This document shows, piece by piece, positions 34,839-42,778 of a stretch of DNA of 64,000 bases. Origin of the DNA: Bdellovibrionales bacterium (GTDB lineage: Bacteria > Bdellovibrionota > Bdellovibrionia > Bdellovibrionales > Bdellovibrionaceae); NCBI GenBank assembly GCA_018266295.1, contig JAFEAQ010000006.1, positions 310,001 to 374,000 on the forward strand. Reading direction: 5' to 3'. The stretch's first letter is position 1. Each line of letters begins with the position of its first letter. The position numbers were made by a program, and so were the translations under genes. The notes beneath the pieces were generated by a model. It had not been told where the DNA came from, did no database searches, and saw nothing but the letters and a program-made list of their open reading frames with translations.

Positions 34839-35978
34839 TTAGTTTGAACGAACGGCCTTGTACTTCTTACTCATAAAGTGAGCCATGGTGTTCACGTCGC
34901 TCTTCCAGCCTTCAATATCATGGGTCTGAAGGGCTTTGATATAGCCATTGAGATCCGTCACGCTCTGACGGTGGATCTGACCCAATGTGTAAGCTTCAAA
35001 GTAGATGGCATCAAAGTCATCATCTTGGCTGCTACCGAGGCTCACGCCCACACTCCCCCAGAAGATGGGGCGGATCAACATGTCCGCGCCAAGGACCTGG
35101 GCGTAACCATAGAGCTTCGAGGCCTGCGACCCCTGCTCCATGCGAATGGCTGTGAAAATCTTGGACTTCGCATCCAAAAGCGGAGCGGTTGCAACCGGAT
35201 AGACCGAGGCCTGCGTTTGCTCTTTGAATTCCAAGTATCTGACTTGGCCGCCGATGTTAGCAAGGACCTGATAGCGAACCATGCCTGCCGAGCCGCCACC
35301 TTCTTTCATCGTTTTCACGATATCAAGAATTCGGCTCGACGGTGCAAATCCCAGGAGCGCCACTCGCACCGCCTCGCGGACTTGCGGAGTGACCTCAGAG
35401 GTCAAATCATCGCGAACGAGATTTGAGCCCGTCAGTTTCTTGGGACTGATGCTATCACCACGACTTTGTGAAGTCGCGAGCATGTTTTGGATGACCGGGG
35501 GAGGGGCCACTTGTTCGCCCATCAGGCCTTTCATGTACATATCAAAAACACGGCCGACATCCAGAGTGGAATCATAGAGTGTCGACGACATCATAAAACG
35601 ATAAAGATCATAGGCCACAGGGCACGGGCCAAAATCGTCGAAGTCGTTCACGGTAAACTTAGAAGCACCATTCTGTTGAACGAGAAAACCAAAGTTCTCT
35701 GCGTGGGCATCACCGACACAGAGCCCAGCGAATTTAGAAAAGTTTTTGGTAATGTACAACTCATCCTGATTCGCCTTCAAAATCAGGTAAAAATAGTCGA
35801 CGAAGGAGCGGACAAAGTGAAACGAGTTCTTAGAATTTTCGACCTTCGTTGCATCAAACGAGTAGCTCACATCCGTCAAAGCCACCGAAGCCATCCCTCG
35901 GTCTGGCGACATACTCCCCGTGGATTGACACCCTAAAACTGAAACCATTAACCACACTGCTAAATTAAGCACCTTCAT
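34839..35978 (-). CDS. DUF2252 family lipoprotein
   Basis: 379 residues from ATG 35978, with GGAG seven bases upstream. A short signal peptide ends in a lipobox (VLGC). The DUF2252 blocks CVGDAHAENFGF and VNDFDDFGPCP are clear; by analogy with the related aminoglycoside-phosphotransferase fold, these Asp and His residues would form a phosphotransfer-like site, but no activity is known for the family. Export of a DUF2252 domain as a lipoprotein is noteworthy, since many family members lack a signal. Its start overlaps the end of the membrane-protein gene by 14 bases. Confidence 0.85.
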   Translation of the reverse strand: MKVLNLAVWLMVSVLGCQSTGSMSPDRGMASVALTDVSYSFDATKVENSKNSFHFVRSFVDYFYLILKANQDELYITKNFSKFAGLCVGDAHAENFGFLVQQNGASKFTVNDFDDFGPCPVAYDLYRFMMSSTLYDSTLDVGRVFDMYMKGLMGEQVAPPPVIQNMLATSQSRGDSISPKKLTGSNLVRDDLTSEVTPQVREAVRVALLGFAPSSRILDIVKTMKEGGGSAGMVRYQVLANIGGQVRYLEFKEQTQASVYPVATAPLLDAKSKIFTAIRMEQGSQASKLYGYAQVLGADMLIRPIFWGSVGVSLGSSQDDDFDAIYFEAYTLGQIHRQSVTDLNGYIKALQTHDIEGWKSDVNTMAHFMSKKYKAVRSN

Positions 35979-36744
35979 GCTGCAACTCCATCGAGGAACT
36001 TTTACGATAAGAAATGACAATGGCAATCACAAGAATCGCCAAAAGAATCAGTGACGAATATCCCCGTCCAAAATTCAAACCACCTTGATCCGGAGACTTC
36101 GTCAGCACATCGCCAAATGTCGCTCCGAAAGGACGTGTCAGGACAAACGCAACCCAGAAAAGCAATATGCGCGGGATTTTTGTAAAGTAGTACGCGGCAA
36201 GAATCACCCCTAAGACCGTGGTGATAAGTATCCAACTCCCTAAGAAACCAAGACCTGAATCATCCGCCAAGAAATCACCCAGCGCTGTTCCCAGCGTGTT
36301 CGAGAACAGAATCGTCATCCAGTAAAAAATCTCGGCCTGACGGGTTTTAATATTATCAACCGAAACATTCCCGACAGTGATTCTCCAAGCGGCAAGCAAC
36401 GACAACAAGATGCTGATCAAGATCAAAGCGCCCGTCGTGTAACCGAGCTCAAGGGTGCGATCCATATAATCCGACATTGTCGTGCCGGCGGTGCTTGTTG
36501 CAATAATGACAGTCCAGTAAAGGTAAGGGTGATGTTTCTTCGATGCCAGCTGCAGGCCCAAAGCAATCAGGAAAATGGAAAAGAAGATCAGCGTGCTTGC
36601 GAGGTAGCCCATATTCATCGTCATCGAAAGCCAGTCGCCACCGGTTTCACCCAGCGTCGTTGCAGTGATTTTCATGACCCAAAACGCGGCAGTAATTTGC
36701 GGGAGCTTATTAACGAAATCGGAGTTTTGCTGGGTGGTCTCCAA
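35965..36744 (-). CDS. Membrane protein built from four internal repeats (COG4705-like)
   Basis: 259 residues with about eight membrane helices. Four copies of a pattern T-x-G-(x)4-D are visible in ATTLGETGGDWLSM, STAGTTMSDYMDR, NTLGTALGDFLADD and RPFGATFGDVLTK, each placed between helix pairs, so the protein arose by duplication of a two-helix unit. This matches an uncharacterised membrane-anchored family. The start is TTG 36744, with AGGG upstream; an ATG lies only after the first repeat begins. It is followed by the DUF2252 lipoprotein with 14 bases of overlap, so the two may work together. Confidence 0.8.
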   Translation of the reverse strand: METTQQNSDFVNKLPQITAAFWVMKITATTLGETGGDWLSMTMNMGYLASTLIFFSIFLIALGLQLASKKHHPYLYWTVIIATSTAGTTMSDYMDRTLELGYTTGALILISILLSLLAAWRITVGNVSVDNIKTRQAEIFYWMTILFSNTLGTALGDFLADDSGLGFLGSWILITTVLGVILAAYYFTKIPRILLFWVAFVLTRPFGATFGDVLTKSPDQGGLNFGRGYSSLILLAILVIAIVISYRKSSSMELQHEGA

Positions 36745-36789
36745 AAGACGCCCTTTCCTTTAAGATGTAAAGGTCAAAGGGTAACGGAT

Positions 36790-36832
36790 GGACCTTGCAT
36801 GGTCCTGGCACACACATTACATGAGTGTAATG
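36790..36832. promoter_or_regulatory. Two adjacent dyads in divergent promoter region
   Basis: GGACC-TTGCAT-GGTCC (36790-36805) and CATTACA-TGAG-TGTAATG (36815-36832) are perfect dyads in the 197-base gap between the membrane-protein and hydrolase genes. Their size and spacing fit operator sites of dimeric repressors, although no regulator gene is adjacent. A 17-codon frame (36870-36923) after GGGAGG could be a leader peptide, but support is thin. Confidence 0.35.
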
Positions 36833-36941
36833 CAGCGAGTTCATTCGAAGGTCTTAGGGAGGTTGCCTATGGCGTCCATTTCTTTATCGGCCCTAAACAA
36901 AGCTGAAGACACGGGCTATTGAGTTTGCTAGGCTCGTTGAG

Positions 36942-37814
36942 ATGAGACCATGTGACCGCAAATACTATTATGGCGAACCAGGAAAGAAGCTCCTCATTCA
37001 AGAGTGGGGTTCTGAAGATTTGCCTGTGGTTTTGTTCGTTCATGGCTTTCCCGGATGCGCCGATCACGGTGGTCTGATGGCCGCTTCATCCAAATGGGGT
37101 GCCTTTCGCTTGATCGCCATGGATCGCCCTGGCTATGGTCTATCCGATCTGCAAAAAAATATCACGCCATCTAAGTTTGCCGAGCAGATCAAAGGCCTTT
37201 TGGATGAAAAAGGGATTGATGAGCTTTCAATCATCACCGTGAGCGGTGGTGCCCCTTACGCGATGGCCGTTGCTTATCTTTTGCAAGAACGGGTTCGCAA
37301 GATGACCTCGGTTGCTGGTGCGGCCCCTTTGACTTTGAAAAACTGCCGCTACATGAGCTCAGCTCAAGTGCGCATGTGGATGCTACGTACTTTCGTTCCG
37401 CAATCGGTTTTGGAATACACGATGGGCCGCTTGTGGAAATCAGGCATCGAAAAAGTCGACCAATTTCTTTTTAGTGAAAACAATGAGTTCTCTGCACCCG
37501 ATCAGGAAGTCTTTGCTCACGCTGAAATTGGTCCGTTGCTGATGAGTACTCTCAGAACGGCCCTCTCTCAGGGACCGGGCGCTTTGTTAGTGGATCTTCA
37601 AGTGATTAAAAGCGCGTGGGGATTCCCGCTGAGTGGAATCACTTGCCCCGTGACTTTGTGGCACGGAAGCTCCGACAACGTGATTCATTACCAATACGCC
37701 CATGAAATGCAGAAGCTTTTGCCAAAGGCCGAGTTAAAATTCATTTCCGACGAAGGCCACTACTCTATTTCTTTGAATCGCCGCGACGAAATCCTCGGCG
37801 ATTTGTTGTTCTAA
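36942..37814 (+). CDS. Alpha/beta hydrolase
   Basis: 290 residues, no signal peptide. The oxyanion region is LFVHGFPGCADHGG, the nucleophile elbow is TVSGGAPYAM (Ser in the GxSxG position, with Thr for the first Gly), the acid is expected in WHGSSDNVIHY, and the His in EGHYSI. MDRPGYGLSD is the usual strand-4 block. Substrate not predictable. It is divergent from the membrane-protein gene and converges on the small lipoprotein, 14 bases apart. Confidence 0.9.
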   Translation: MRPCDRKYYYGEPGKKLLIQEWGSEDLPVVLFVHGFPGCADHGGLMAASSKWGAFRLIAMDRPGYGLSDLQKNITPSKFAEQIKGLLDEKGIDELSIITVSGGAPYAMAVAYLLQERVRKMTSVAGAAPLTLKNCRYMSSAQVRMWMLRTFVPQSVLEYTMGRLWKSGIEKVDQFLFSENNEFSAPDQEVFAHAEIGPLLMSTLRTALSQGPGALLVDLQVIKSAWGFPLSGITCPVTLWHGSSDNVIHYQYAHEMQKLLPKAELKFISDEGHYSISLNRRDEILGDLLF

Positions 37815-37828
37815 GCAAGAACTAGACT

Positions 37829-38239
37829 TTACTTCATGTTAATGCAGCTGGTGCTTGTGCAAATCTGCAAGGCGCCGCTGGATTTCGTATAGTTGCCAGT
37901 GGGCTTTAACGAAACGCAACCAATGCTTCCGTTCGTACAACTTGAAAAGACCATGGTGCCGGCGCTCTCAGAGCCTTGAATCGTAACCTGGCACTCGCAG
38001 CTGCCGACGGTCCCTGAGGTGATGTACACCATCGAAGTCCCTCCAAACTGTGCTGATCTAAAATCCAATTGAAAAGTATTGTTCTCTTCGTTCCATTGAC
38101 TAAAGAGGCTTTTGGAAGAACCATTACTGCCGGCCGCTGCGGCATCCGAACCAGAATCTGAGTTCGATGAGCCGCCTGATTTTGCGCAGCCGGAGATGAG
38201 TAAAGACAAGCAAGTGATAGTCAGCAGAAGCAGTCTCAT
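37829..38239 (-). CDS. Small lipoprotein of unknown function
   Basis: 136 residues. Signal peptide ending in lipobox LISGC, a Gly/Ser/Asn linker of about 30 residues, then a small beta-rich domain with six Cys after the lipid Cys (CECQ, SSCTNGSIGC, ICTSTSC), probably three disulfides. AGGAC ribosome site. No family recognised. Confidence 0.8.
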   Translation of the reverse strand: MRLLLLTITCLSLLISGCAKSGGSSNSDSGSDAAAAGSNGSSKSLFSQWNEENNTFQLDFRSAQFGGTSMVYITSGTVGSCECQVTIQGSESAGTMVFSSCTNGSIGCVSLKPTGNYTKSSGALQICTSTSCINMK

Positions 38240-38400
38240 AAGTCCTCCATGTACCTATTTGATGCGTTCTTATAGCTTATCACTGTTGCCGCAGGAATGA
38301 CCGCACCGGATACACAGAGTCTCAAAATGAGATAGGGAGCTCGCAAAGTCAGTGCACGACCTTGAACACTTGTATAAACCCTAAACGCAAACGAGGGAGT

Positions 38401-38565
38401 CTATGCGAAATCCTTCGCGAAAATATTTGAGAGCTTCGAGACTTCGTAGCCCTCGCGAATGTAAAAACGATTTCCAATAGCCTCGATTCCCACAGGATAG
38501 CCGAGTTGCTTTGCCAACAACTCGACTCCAGGAAGATCCGCTAGGTTCATCTTAAAAATTCTCAT
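38401..38565 (-). pseudogene. GNAT acetyltransferase remnant with internal deletion
   Basis: The 54-codon frame joins an N-terminal GNAT start (MRIFKMNLADLPGVELLAKQ, LGYP) directly to a GNAT C-terminal end (GNRFYIREGYEVSKLSNIF, AKDF). In complete GNAT proteins about 90 residues with the acetyl-CoA site lie between these parts. The frame is open, so this is either a relic of an in-frame deletion or, less likely, a new small protein. No strong ribosome site. Confidence 0.6.
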
Positions 38566-38589
38566 GCTTCAATAATAAGAGGAGGAGTC

Positions 38590-38688
38590 ATGCGGGTCAC
38601 TGATTTAATGCCTTTAGCCTTGTCTAAAATAAAAAGTATGTTCAATTCCGGGAGGCCTCCCCTTGCCGCGTGCGATTTTCCGCACTAA
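38590..38688 (+). CDS. Possible 32-residue small protein
   Basis: ATG 38590 follows a near-perfect ribosome site (AGGAGGAG, 3-5 bases before the ATG). The peptide starts MRVTDLMPLALSKIKSMF and ends CDFPH. It resembles no family I know. It may be a small gene, a leader, or the start of a lost gene in this decayed stretch. Confidence 0.3.
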   Translation: MRVTDLMPLALSKIKSMFNSGRPPLAACDFPH

Positions 38689-39009
38689 CAAGAAACTCGA
38701 TATCAGTAACAACAATCACTCTCCGCTTAGCCAAGAAACAGGATGTCATATCGAATTTGTAACAACAAAAAATTTGACGTGTTTTTTAGTTTTGTAAAAT
38801 GGCGAATATTAAGCTTTTCCGAATCACTCGAGAACGATCGCACGAAGAGAAATTGGGAAGCGTATTGAGGCTATAGTGATTAAATAGAAGCGCGCTAGGC
38901 ATGTTTCTGAATTGCCTCTTCGGTATCTAAAACACGCAAAAAGTGATTTTTAAAACCCGTGGTAGAACCTTTTTACATATCAAAGATATGTAAGTAAGGA
39001 GTCGCGAGC
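38689..39009. other. AT-rich intergenic stretch upstream of HNH gene
   Basis: No open frame or RNA gene is seen. Its base composition, richer in A and T than the genes on either side, continues into the HNH gene, so it was probably acquired with it. ACATATCAAAGATATGT (38976-38992) is a short dyad (ACATATC / GATATGT) close to the expected HNH promoter. Confidence 0.4.
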
Positions 39010-39966
39010 ATGGAACTAAAAAAAATATCAAATCAAGAACTCTTAAGCCGTTTGGACAAATTAGTTAGAACTGAAAGAAAACTCACACATGTGATTTTAT
39101 GTCATATCAATGAAGTTGAGTCTCGCAGGCTTTATGCTGAAATGGGATTTGATTCGATGTTTAAGTATTTAACCTCTCACTGTGGCTATGGAGAGGATAG
39201 TGCTTATCGAAGACTCCAAGCAGCACGCCTTTTAAAGAAAACCCCGGAGATCGCAGAAAAACTTCAGGAAGGAACTTTAAACCTCACTCAACTCACACAA
39301 GTGCAAAAATGCATCCGTCAAGAACAGCAAAGTGGTGGCATGGTGAGTTCTGCTCAGACTCTGCAGATTTTAGAGCAAATCGAAAACAAATCCGCTTTTG
39401 AAACTAAGAAGGTTCTGGCATTAGAATTCAATCAGCCCATTCAAACTCATGAAGTGGTAATGCTCCAACAAGATGACAGCGTCCGTCTGGAATTAACTTT
39501 TACTCACGAGCAAATGAAAGTGCTCAAACAAGCTAAAGACCTTTTATCTCATACTATGCCTGACGGAAGTTGGGCAGATGTCATTGCGCTTTTGGCAGAA
39601 AAGCATATGCAAAAAACCTTGGGTAAAAATCAATCCGGTAATGAACCGAAAGCACCAAACAATTCTAAAGATTCCAGGTCAAATAAAAAATCAACGCCAA
39701 GCTTCACGGCTAAGCCAAAGCGCGGGCATATTAAAATCACAGTACGTAGAAGAGTTTTTCAAAAAGCTCATCATTGCTGCGAGTTTATAGATCCAAAGAC
39801 TCAGCGAAAATGTCAGAGTAATTATCAGCTTGAAGTCGATCACAGAATTCCTCTAGCGCGTGGAGGATCCGATAAGGAAAGCAACTTGCGGGTTCTCTGT
39901 CGTACGCATAATTTGCTAGCGGCAAAACAGTGGGGGCTTAAAAGTAAAAAGCCTGGGCATTTCTGA
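39010..39966 (+). CDS. HNH endonuclease domain protein
   Basis: 318 residues. The N-terminal helical region (about 1-190, including GYGEDSAYRRLQAARLL) is of the type found in Bdellovibrio HNH proteins and resembles DUF222-like regions. A Lys/Ser-rich linker (205-240) precedes the C-terminal HNH: CEF...KCQSNYQLEVDHRIPLARGG...NLRVLCRTHNLLAA, with DH as the catalytic pair and paired Cys (CC, C, C) likely for zinc. AGGAG 7 bases upstream supports the start. Composition is AT-rich relative to the neighbours, and the gene sits between two gene remnants, which suggests a mobile or selfish nuclease; that is inference. Confidence 0.85.
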   Translation: MELKKISNQELLSRLDKLVRTERKLTHVILCHINEVESRRLYAEMGFDSMFKYLTSHCGYGEDSAYRRLQAARLLKKTPEIAEKLQEGTLNLTQLTQVQKCIRQEQQSGGMVSSAQTLQILEQIENKSAFETKKVLALEFNQPIQTHEVVMLQQDDSVRLELTFTHEQMKVLKQAKDLLSHTMPDGSWADVIALLAEKHMQKTLGKNQSGNEPKAPNNSKDSRSNKKSTPSFTAKPKRGHIKITVRRRVFQKAHHCCEFIDPKTQRKCQSNYQLEVDHRIPLARGGSDKESNLRVLCRTHNLLAAKQWGLKSKKPGHF

Positions 39967-40028
39967 ACAGGCACTTGATGGAAATGTAGCGTTTGGATCA
40001 GCTGAAATAACCAACGCGGAGGCGTGAA

Positions 40029-40238
40029 TTGGTTGCCATTCACTTACCGAGCACTGAGCGCCGTTTTAGATCGCTGTTTTTTGCAATGAAGCCTGAAGAA
40101 GTTCAGGATTTTGTTTCACGCCTTGATAAGTTCGCGCAAGAACAGCTCGCGAATTATAACTTCGACGAGCTCGAAGATCGCAGGCTGTTTCAGGTGCATT
40201 TTAACTTCTTCCCGATCACACAACCTGCTTTGGATTAA
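40029..40238 (+). pseudogene. C-terminal fragment of a TIGR02147-family protein
   Basis: The frame TERRFRSLFFAMKPEEVQDF ... RLFQVHFNFFPIT matches the end of TIGR02147 proteins as I know them (a Rdf-like start, a helix of about 25 residues, and a final xxLFPLT-like block). Full members have about 270 residues; here only about 65 remain. The open frame begins after a stop at 40008. A TTG at 40029 has GGAGG six bases upstream, so expression of the fragment cannot be excluded. It lies 62 bases after the HNH gene. Confidence 0.55.
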
Positions 40239-40249
40239 GTGGTATTAGA

Positions 40250-41215
40250 CTATTTTACCACCTGGCAATTACATGTGTTTGAGATCCACTTGTTGGTAGT
40301 GGCAGAACATCTTACAAATAACTGACAACGTGTATTCTGGGAGTTAATGCTTGCAATCCAATCTCGACTAAAGAAACCGTCGTTATTGAGCTCCGGCACA
40401 GTAAAATTCTGGCCACCGCAGGCTGTGGTCGCTCCCGCACAAGGCAGTTTAGGTGTTGGGGTGGGAGGCGGATTACCTCCACTCGCGACAACAGCCACAG
40501 TGCATTTCTGAGTGTCCTCATTGTAGGTTCCGCCGACAGAAGCGCAGACCTTTTCTAATGTGACTTCTTTTTCGTTGGCGCCTGCGCACAGGCCCGTCTT
40601 CGGATCCAAGGCCTGGCCAAGTAAGGCGCAAATCTCAGCCGGTGTCGTCGAGGATCCCGATCCCCCGGGGGTTGTGCCTCCAGCAGTTGTGCCAAAAGTG
40701 CTGCAACCCGTAACCTCCCCACCGGCAGACGCGAGCGTTAAGGCAATGGGAATTCGGCGGACGATATTGCGAGCCCCAAGGAATCCCTGCCCTTTATCTA
40801 AATTGAAATTGATATTTGCAAGGTAAGAAACCGTCGTGATTTGCTTAATAGTATCGATACTGAGAGCTATTTTTGTACTGGGCTCATTAGCAAGAGACGC
40901 ATTATTGATCACTAAAGGTTTCGTCATTGCCGGCAAAGTGACTTGCGTGAGACCAATCGCGCCTCCTTCTAAAGGTGAAGGCAAGGTTGTCGTTGCAAAA
41001 TTAGCAAGGTTGCTTTGGCAGACCGCGGGATCTTTCAAAGCCATACTCACTTCGGTCGTTAGATTGTCTAAAGATGCCGCAAGTTCGACGGCCTTTGTCG
41101 CTTTAAGATTCGTAAAAATCAGCTGAAGAACTGTAAATGAAAGGAATGAAACGACCGCCAGTGCGACCATCACTTCAAGCAAACTAAAGCCTTGTTGCTT
41201 TTTACTCAACCTCAC
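40250..41215 (-). CDS. Prepilin-like protein with type IV N-methylation motif
   Basis: 321 residues. The N-terminus KKQQGFSLLEVMVALAVVSF is a type III signal: cleavage after Gly9, Phe10 becomes residue 1 and Glu14 is the conserved Glu5. The hydrophobic helix follows. The C-terminal half is rich in Gly, Thr and Cys, with a Pro/Thr linker (PPPTPTPKLP) and paired Cys ending NTCNCQVVK. Resembles minor pilins or pseudopilins such as PilV or GspI. No other pilus genes are nearby except the distant orphan CpaF at 27028. Confidence 0.85.
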   Translation of the reverse strand: MRLSKKQQGFSLLEVMVALAVVSFLSFTVLQLIFTNLKATKAVELAASLDNLTTEVSMALKDPAVCQSNLANFATTTLPSPLEGGAIGLTQVTLPAMTKPLVINNASLANEPSTKIALSIDTIKQITTVSYLANINFNLDKGQGFLGARNIVRRIPIALTLASAGGEVTGCSTFGTTAGGTTPGGSGSSTTPAEICALLGQALDPKTGLCAGANEKEVTLEKVCASVGGTYNEDTQKCTVAVVASGGNPPPTPTPKLPCAGATTACGGQNFTVPELNNDGFFSRDWIASINSQNTRCQLFVRCSATTNKWISNTCNCQVVK

Positions 41216-41386
41216 TAAGACCCTCCAACGAACTGCTAAAAGATTTATTTGTGCCGGACTTGATGTGAATCTATGTACGACGATAAATTGTTTACTACAT
41301 CCTCGCAGCAGTTTTTTAGTGACATCGCCATAATCAATACCTGCTGCAAATTCGCAGCACTTTCTCTGTTAGATTTTGGTTGAGAA

Positions 41387-42574
41387 TTACTTCTGCAAAG
41401 TTGAATTCACGACACTGGAAGTCTTAGCATTCACGCCAAAGGCGGTCCCAAGATTTGGCCCTGTCGCTTGGGTCCAATAGCCGCCGGTATTCCCCGTCAC
41501 AATCGAATCTTGCACCGAGATCGAACCGGTAAAATCATTGCTCGTCATGAACACGCCACCGGCATTGGCATTCACACCCGCCTTGTTGTTCACGATATAA
41601 TCACCGCAGAGGATGACATTTGTCGACTGACCACCATCTTGATAAATAGCACCGCCATTACCACCCGATCCGACTTCGTGCTGATTATTGTGAATCACCG
41701 AACACTTCGTCGCATCGTCGTAATTCGCCCCGTTGCCAGTCGCTGCGTTGTTCTGAAATAAGCTGTTATAGATTTCAAACTGCGCAAAGAGTCCCGCGAC
41801 CGCGCCCCCGTTGCTGGCTTTGTTATTCATGAACTTGCTATTCACGATGACCACACCGGACTTACTGCCTAAAACATAAATCGCACCGCCACCGGTATCA
41901 GGTCCGAGTTGCGCTGCTTGGTTGTTCGAAAAAGTACTGTTGATAATCGTGAGATTCCCGTCACGCATATAGAGCGCGCCGCCCTCGCCATCGTCATAGC
42001 CTTGCGAGCATGGGAGCGGTGCTGTCGGAATCGTCTGGACGGGCGTAGTCTTACCGTTAATCACCGTGAGGTTTTGCAAAGTCACGCGAACTGTGTTCAC
42101 CATAAAGTTATTGTGATCAAAACGCAGAATCTGAACGGAGCTTTGTCCGTCGAGTGTAACAAGGCCTCCGCCATCAATCACGGTGTTCACAGCTGTCGGT
42201 AAACTCAATGTTGCTGTAATTGGAATGGTGACGGGACTCGCGCCACATTTAAAGGTAATCACGCCCCCCGCAGTCACAGCCGCTTTTAAAGCCGCAAAGG
42301 TGCAGCTTGCCGCCGTACCATTGCCAACGACTGTCGTTGGGTTGGTAACAACTGCTAATTGCGTTGATGCCGGCAGAGCGCTTGTACAACGAGTTGGAAT
42401 CGAAGGATCCACAACTGGCGTTGGATTTGGGTTCGTGCCCGAAGAAGCTTGGTTTGCAGTTTGCTCCTCAGATAAATTTGGAGAAGAGCCACAGTTTTGA
42501 AATACTAAAATCAGGATCGAAGCCGCGACGGCTTGCAAAATGACGATTCCGATCCTGCGATGATTTTTGGCCAT
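41387..42574 (-). CDS. Lipoprotein-like exported right-handed beta-helix protein
   Basis: 395 residues from ATG 42574 (GGGGGAAG upstream). The signal ends at a Cys (VFQNCGSS), a lipobox-like site. After a Ser/Asn/Pro linker, repeats of about 25-35 residues with NSTFSNNQA, NSKFMNNKA, NSLFQNNAA and DSIVTGNTG form a parallel beta-helix as in polymorphic outer-membrane and pectate-lyase-like proteins. Motif GGAIY recurs. The function may be adhesion or polysaccharide binding; catalytic residues are not identified. Confidence 0.82.
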   Translation of the reverse strand: MAKNHRRIGIVILQAVAASILILVFQNCGSSPNLSEEQTANQASSGTNPNPTPVVDPSIPTRCTSALPASTQLAVVTNPTTVVGNGTAASCTFAALKAAVTAGGVITFKCGASPVTIPITATLSLPTAVNTVIDGGGLVTLDGQSSVQILRFDHNNFMVNTVRVTLQNLTVINGKTTPVQTIPTAPLPCSQGYDDGEGGALYMRDGNLTIINSTFSNNQAAQLGPDTGGGAIYVLGSKSGVVIVNSKFMNNKASNGGAVAGLFAQFEIYNSLFQNNAATGNGANYDDATKCSVIHNNQHEVGSGGNGGAIYQDGGQSTNVILCGDYIVNNKAGVNANAGGVFMTSNDFTGSISVQDSIVTGNTGGYWTQATGPNLGTAFGVNAKTSSVVNSTLQK

Positions 42575-42778
42575 ACTTCCCCCAAAAGCCCGTGCCACTC
42601 CATTTTAGCGCCACTTACAATGAGCGAACACTAGTTAAAGCCGAGTGGCTCAAAACGAGCCTTCGAAAATTTCCCAATTATTCGGAAAATTGCTCTGGGA
42701 AAATGATGGAATAAAACCGCGATCCCGCTCCCACAAAACGGAAGTACGGATGCCGCTGAATAGAGATAAGGCGTTGAT

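Noticed and set aside
36870-36923. A 17-codon frame after GGGAGG upstream of the hydrolase
   Set aside because: Too short to judge, without codon pattern typical of attenuator leader peptides. Mentioned only with the dyads.
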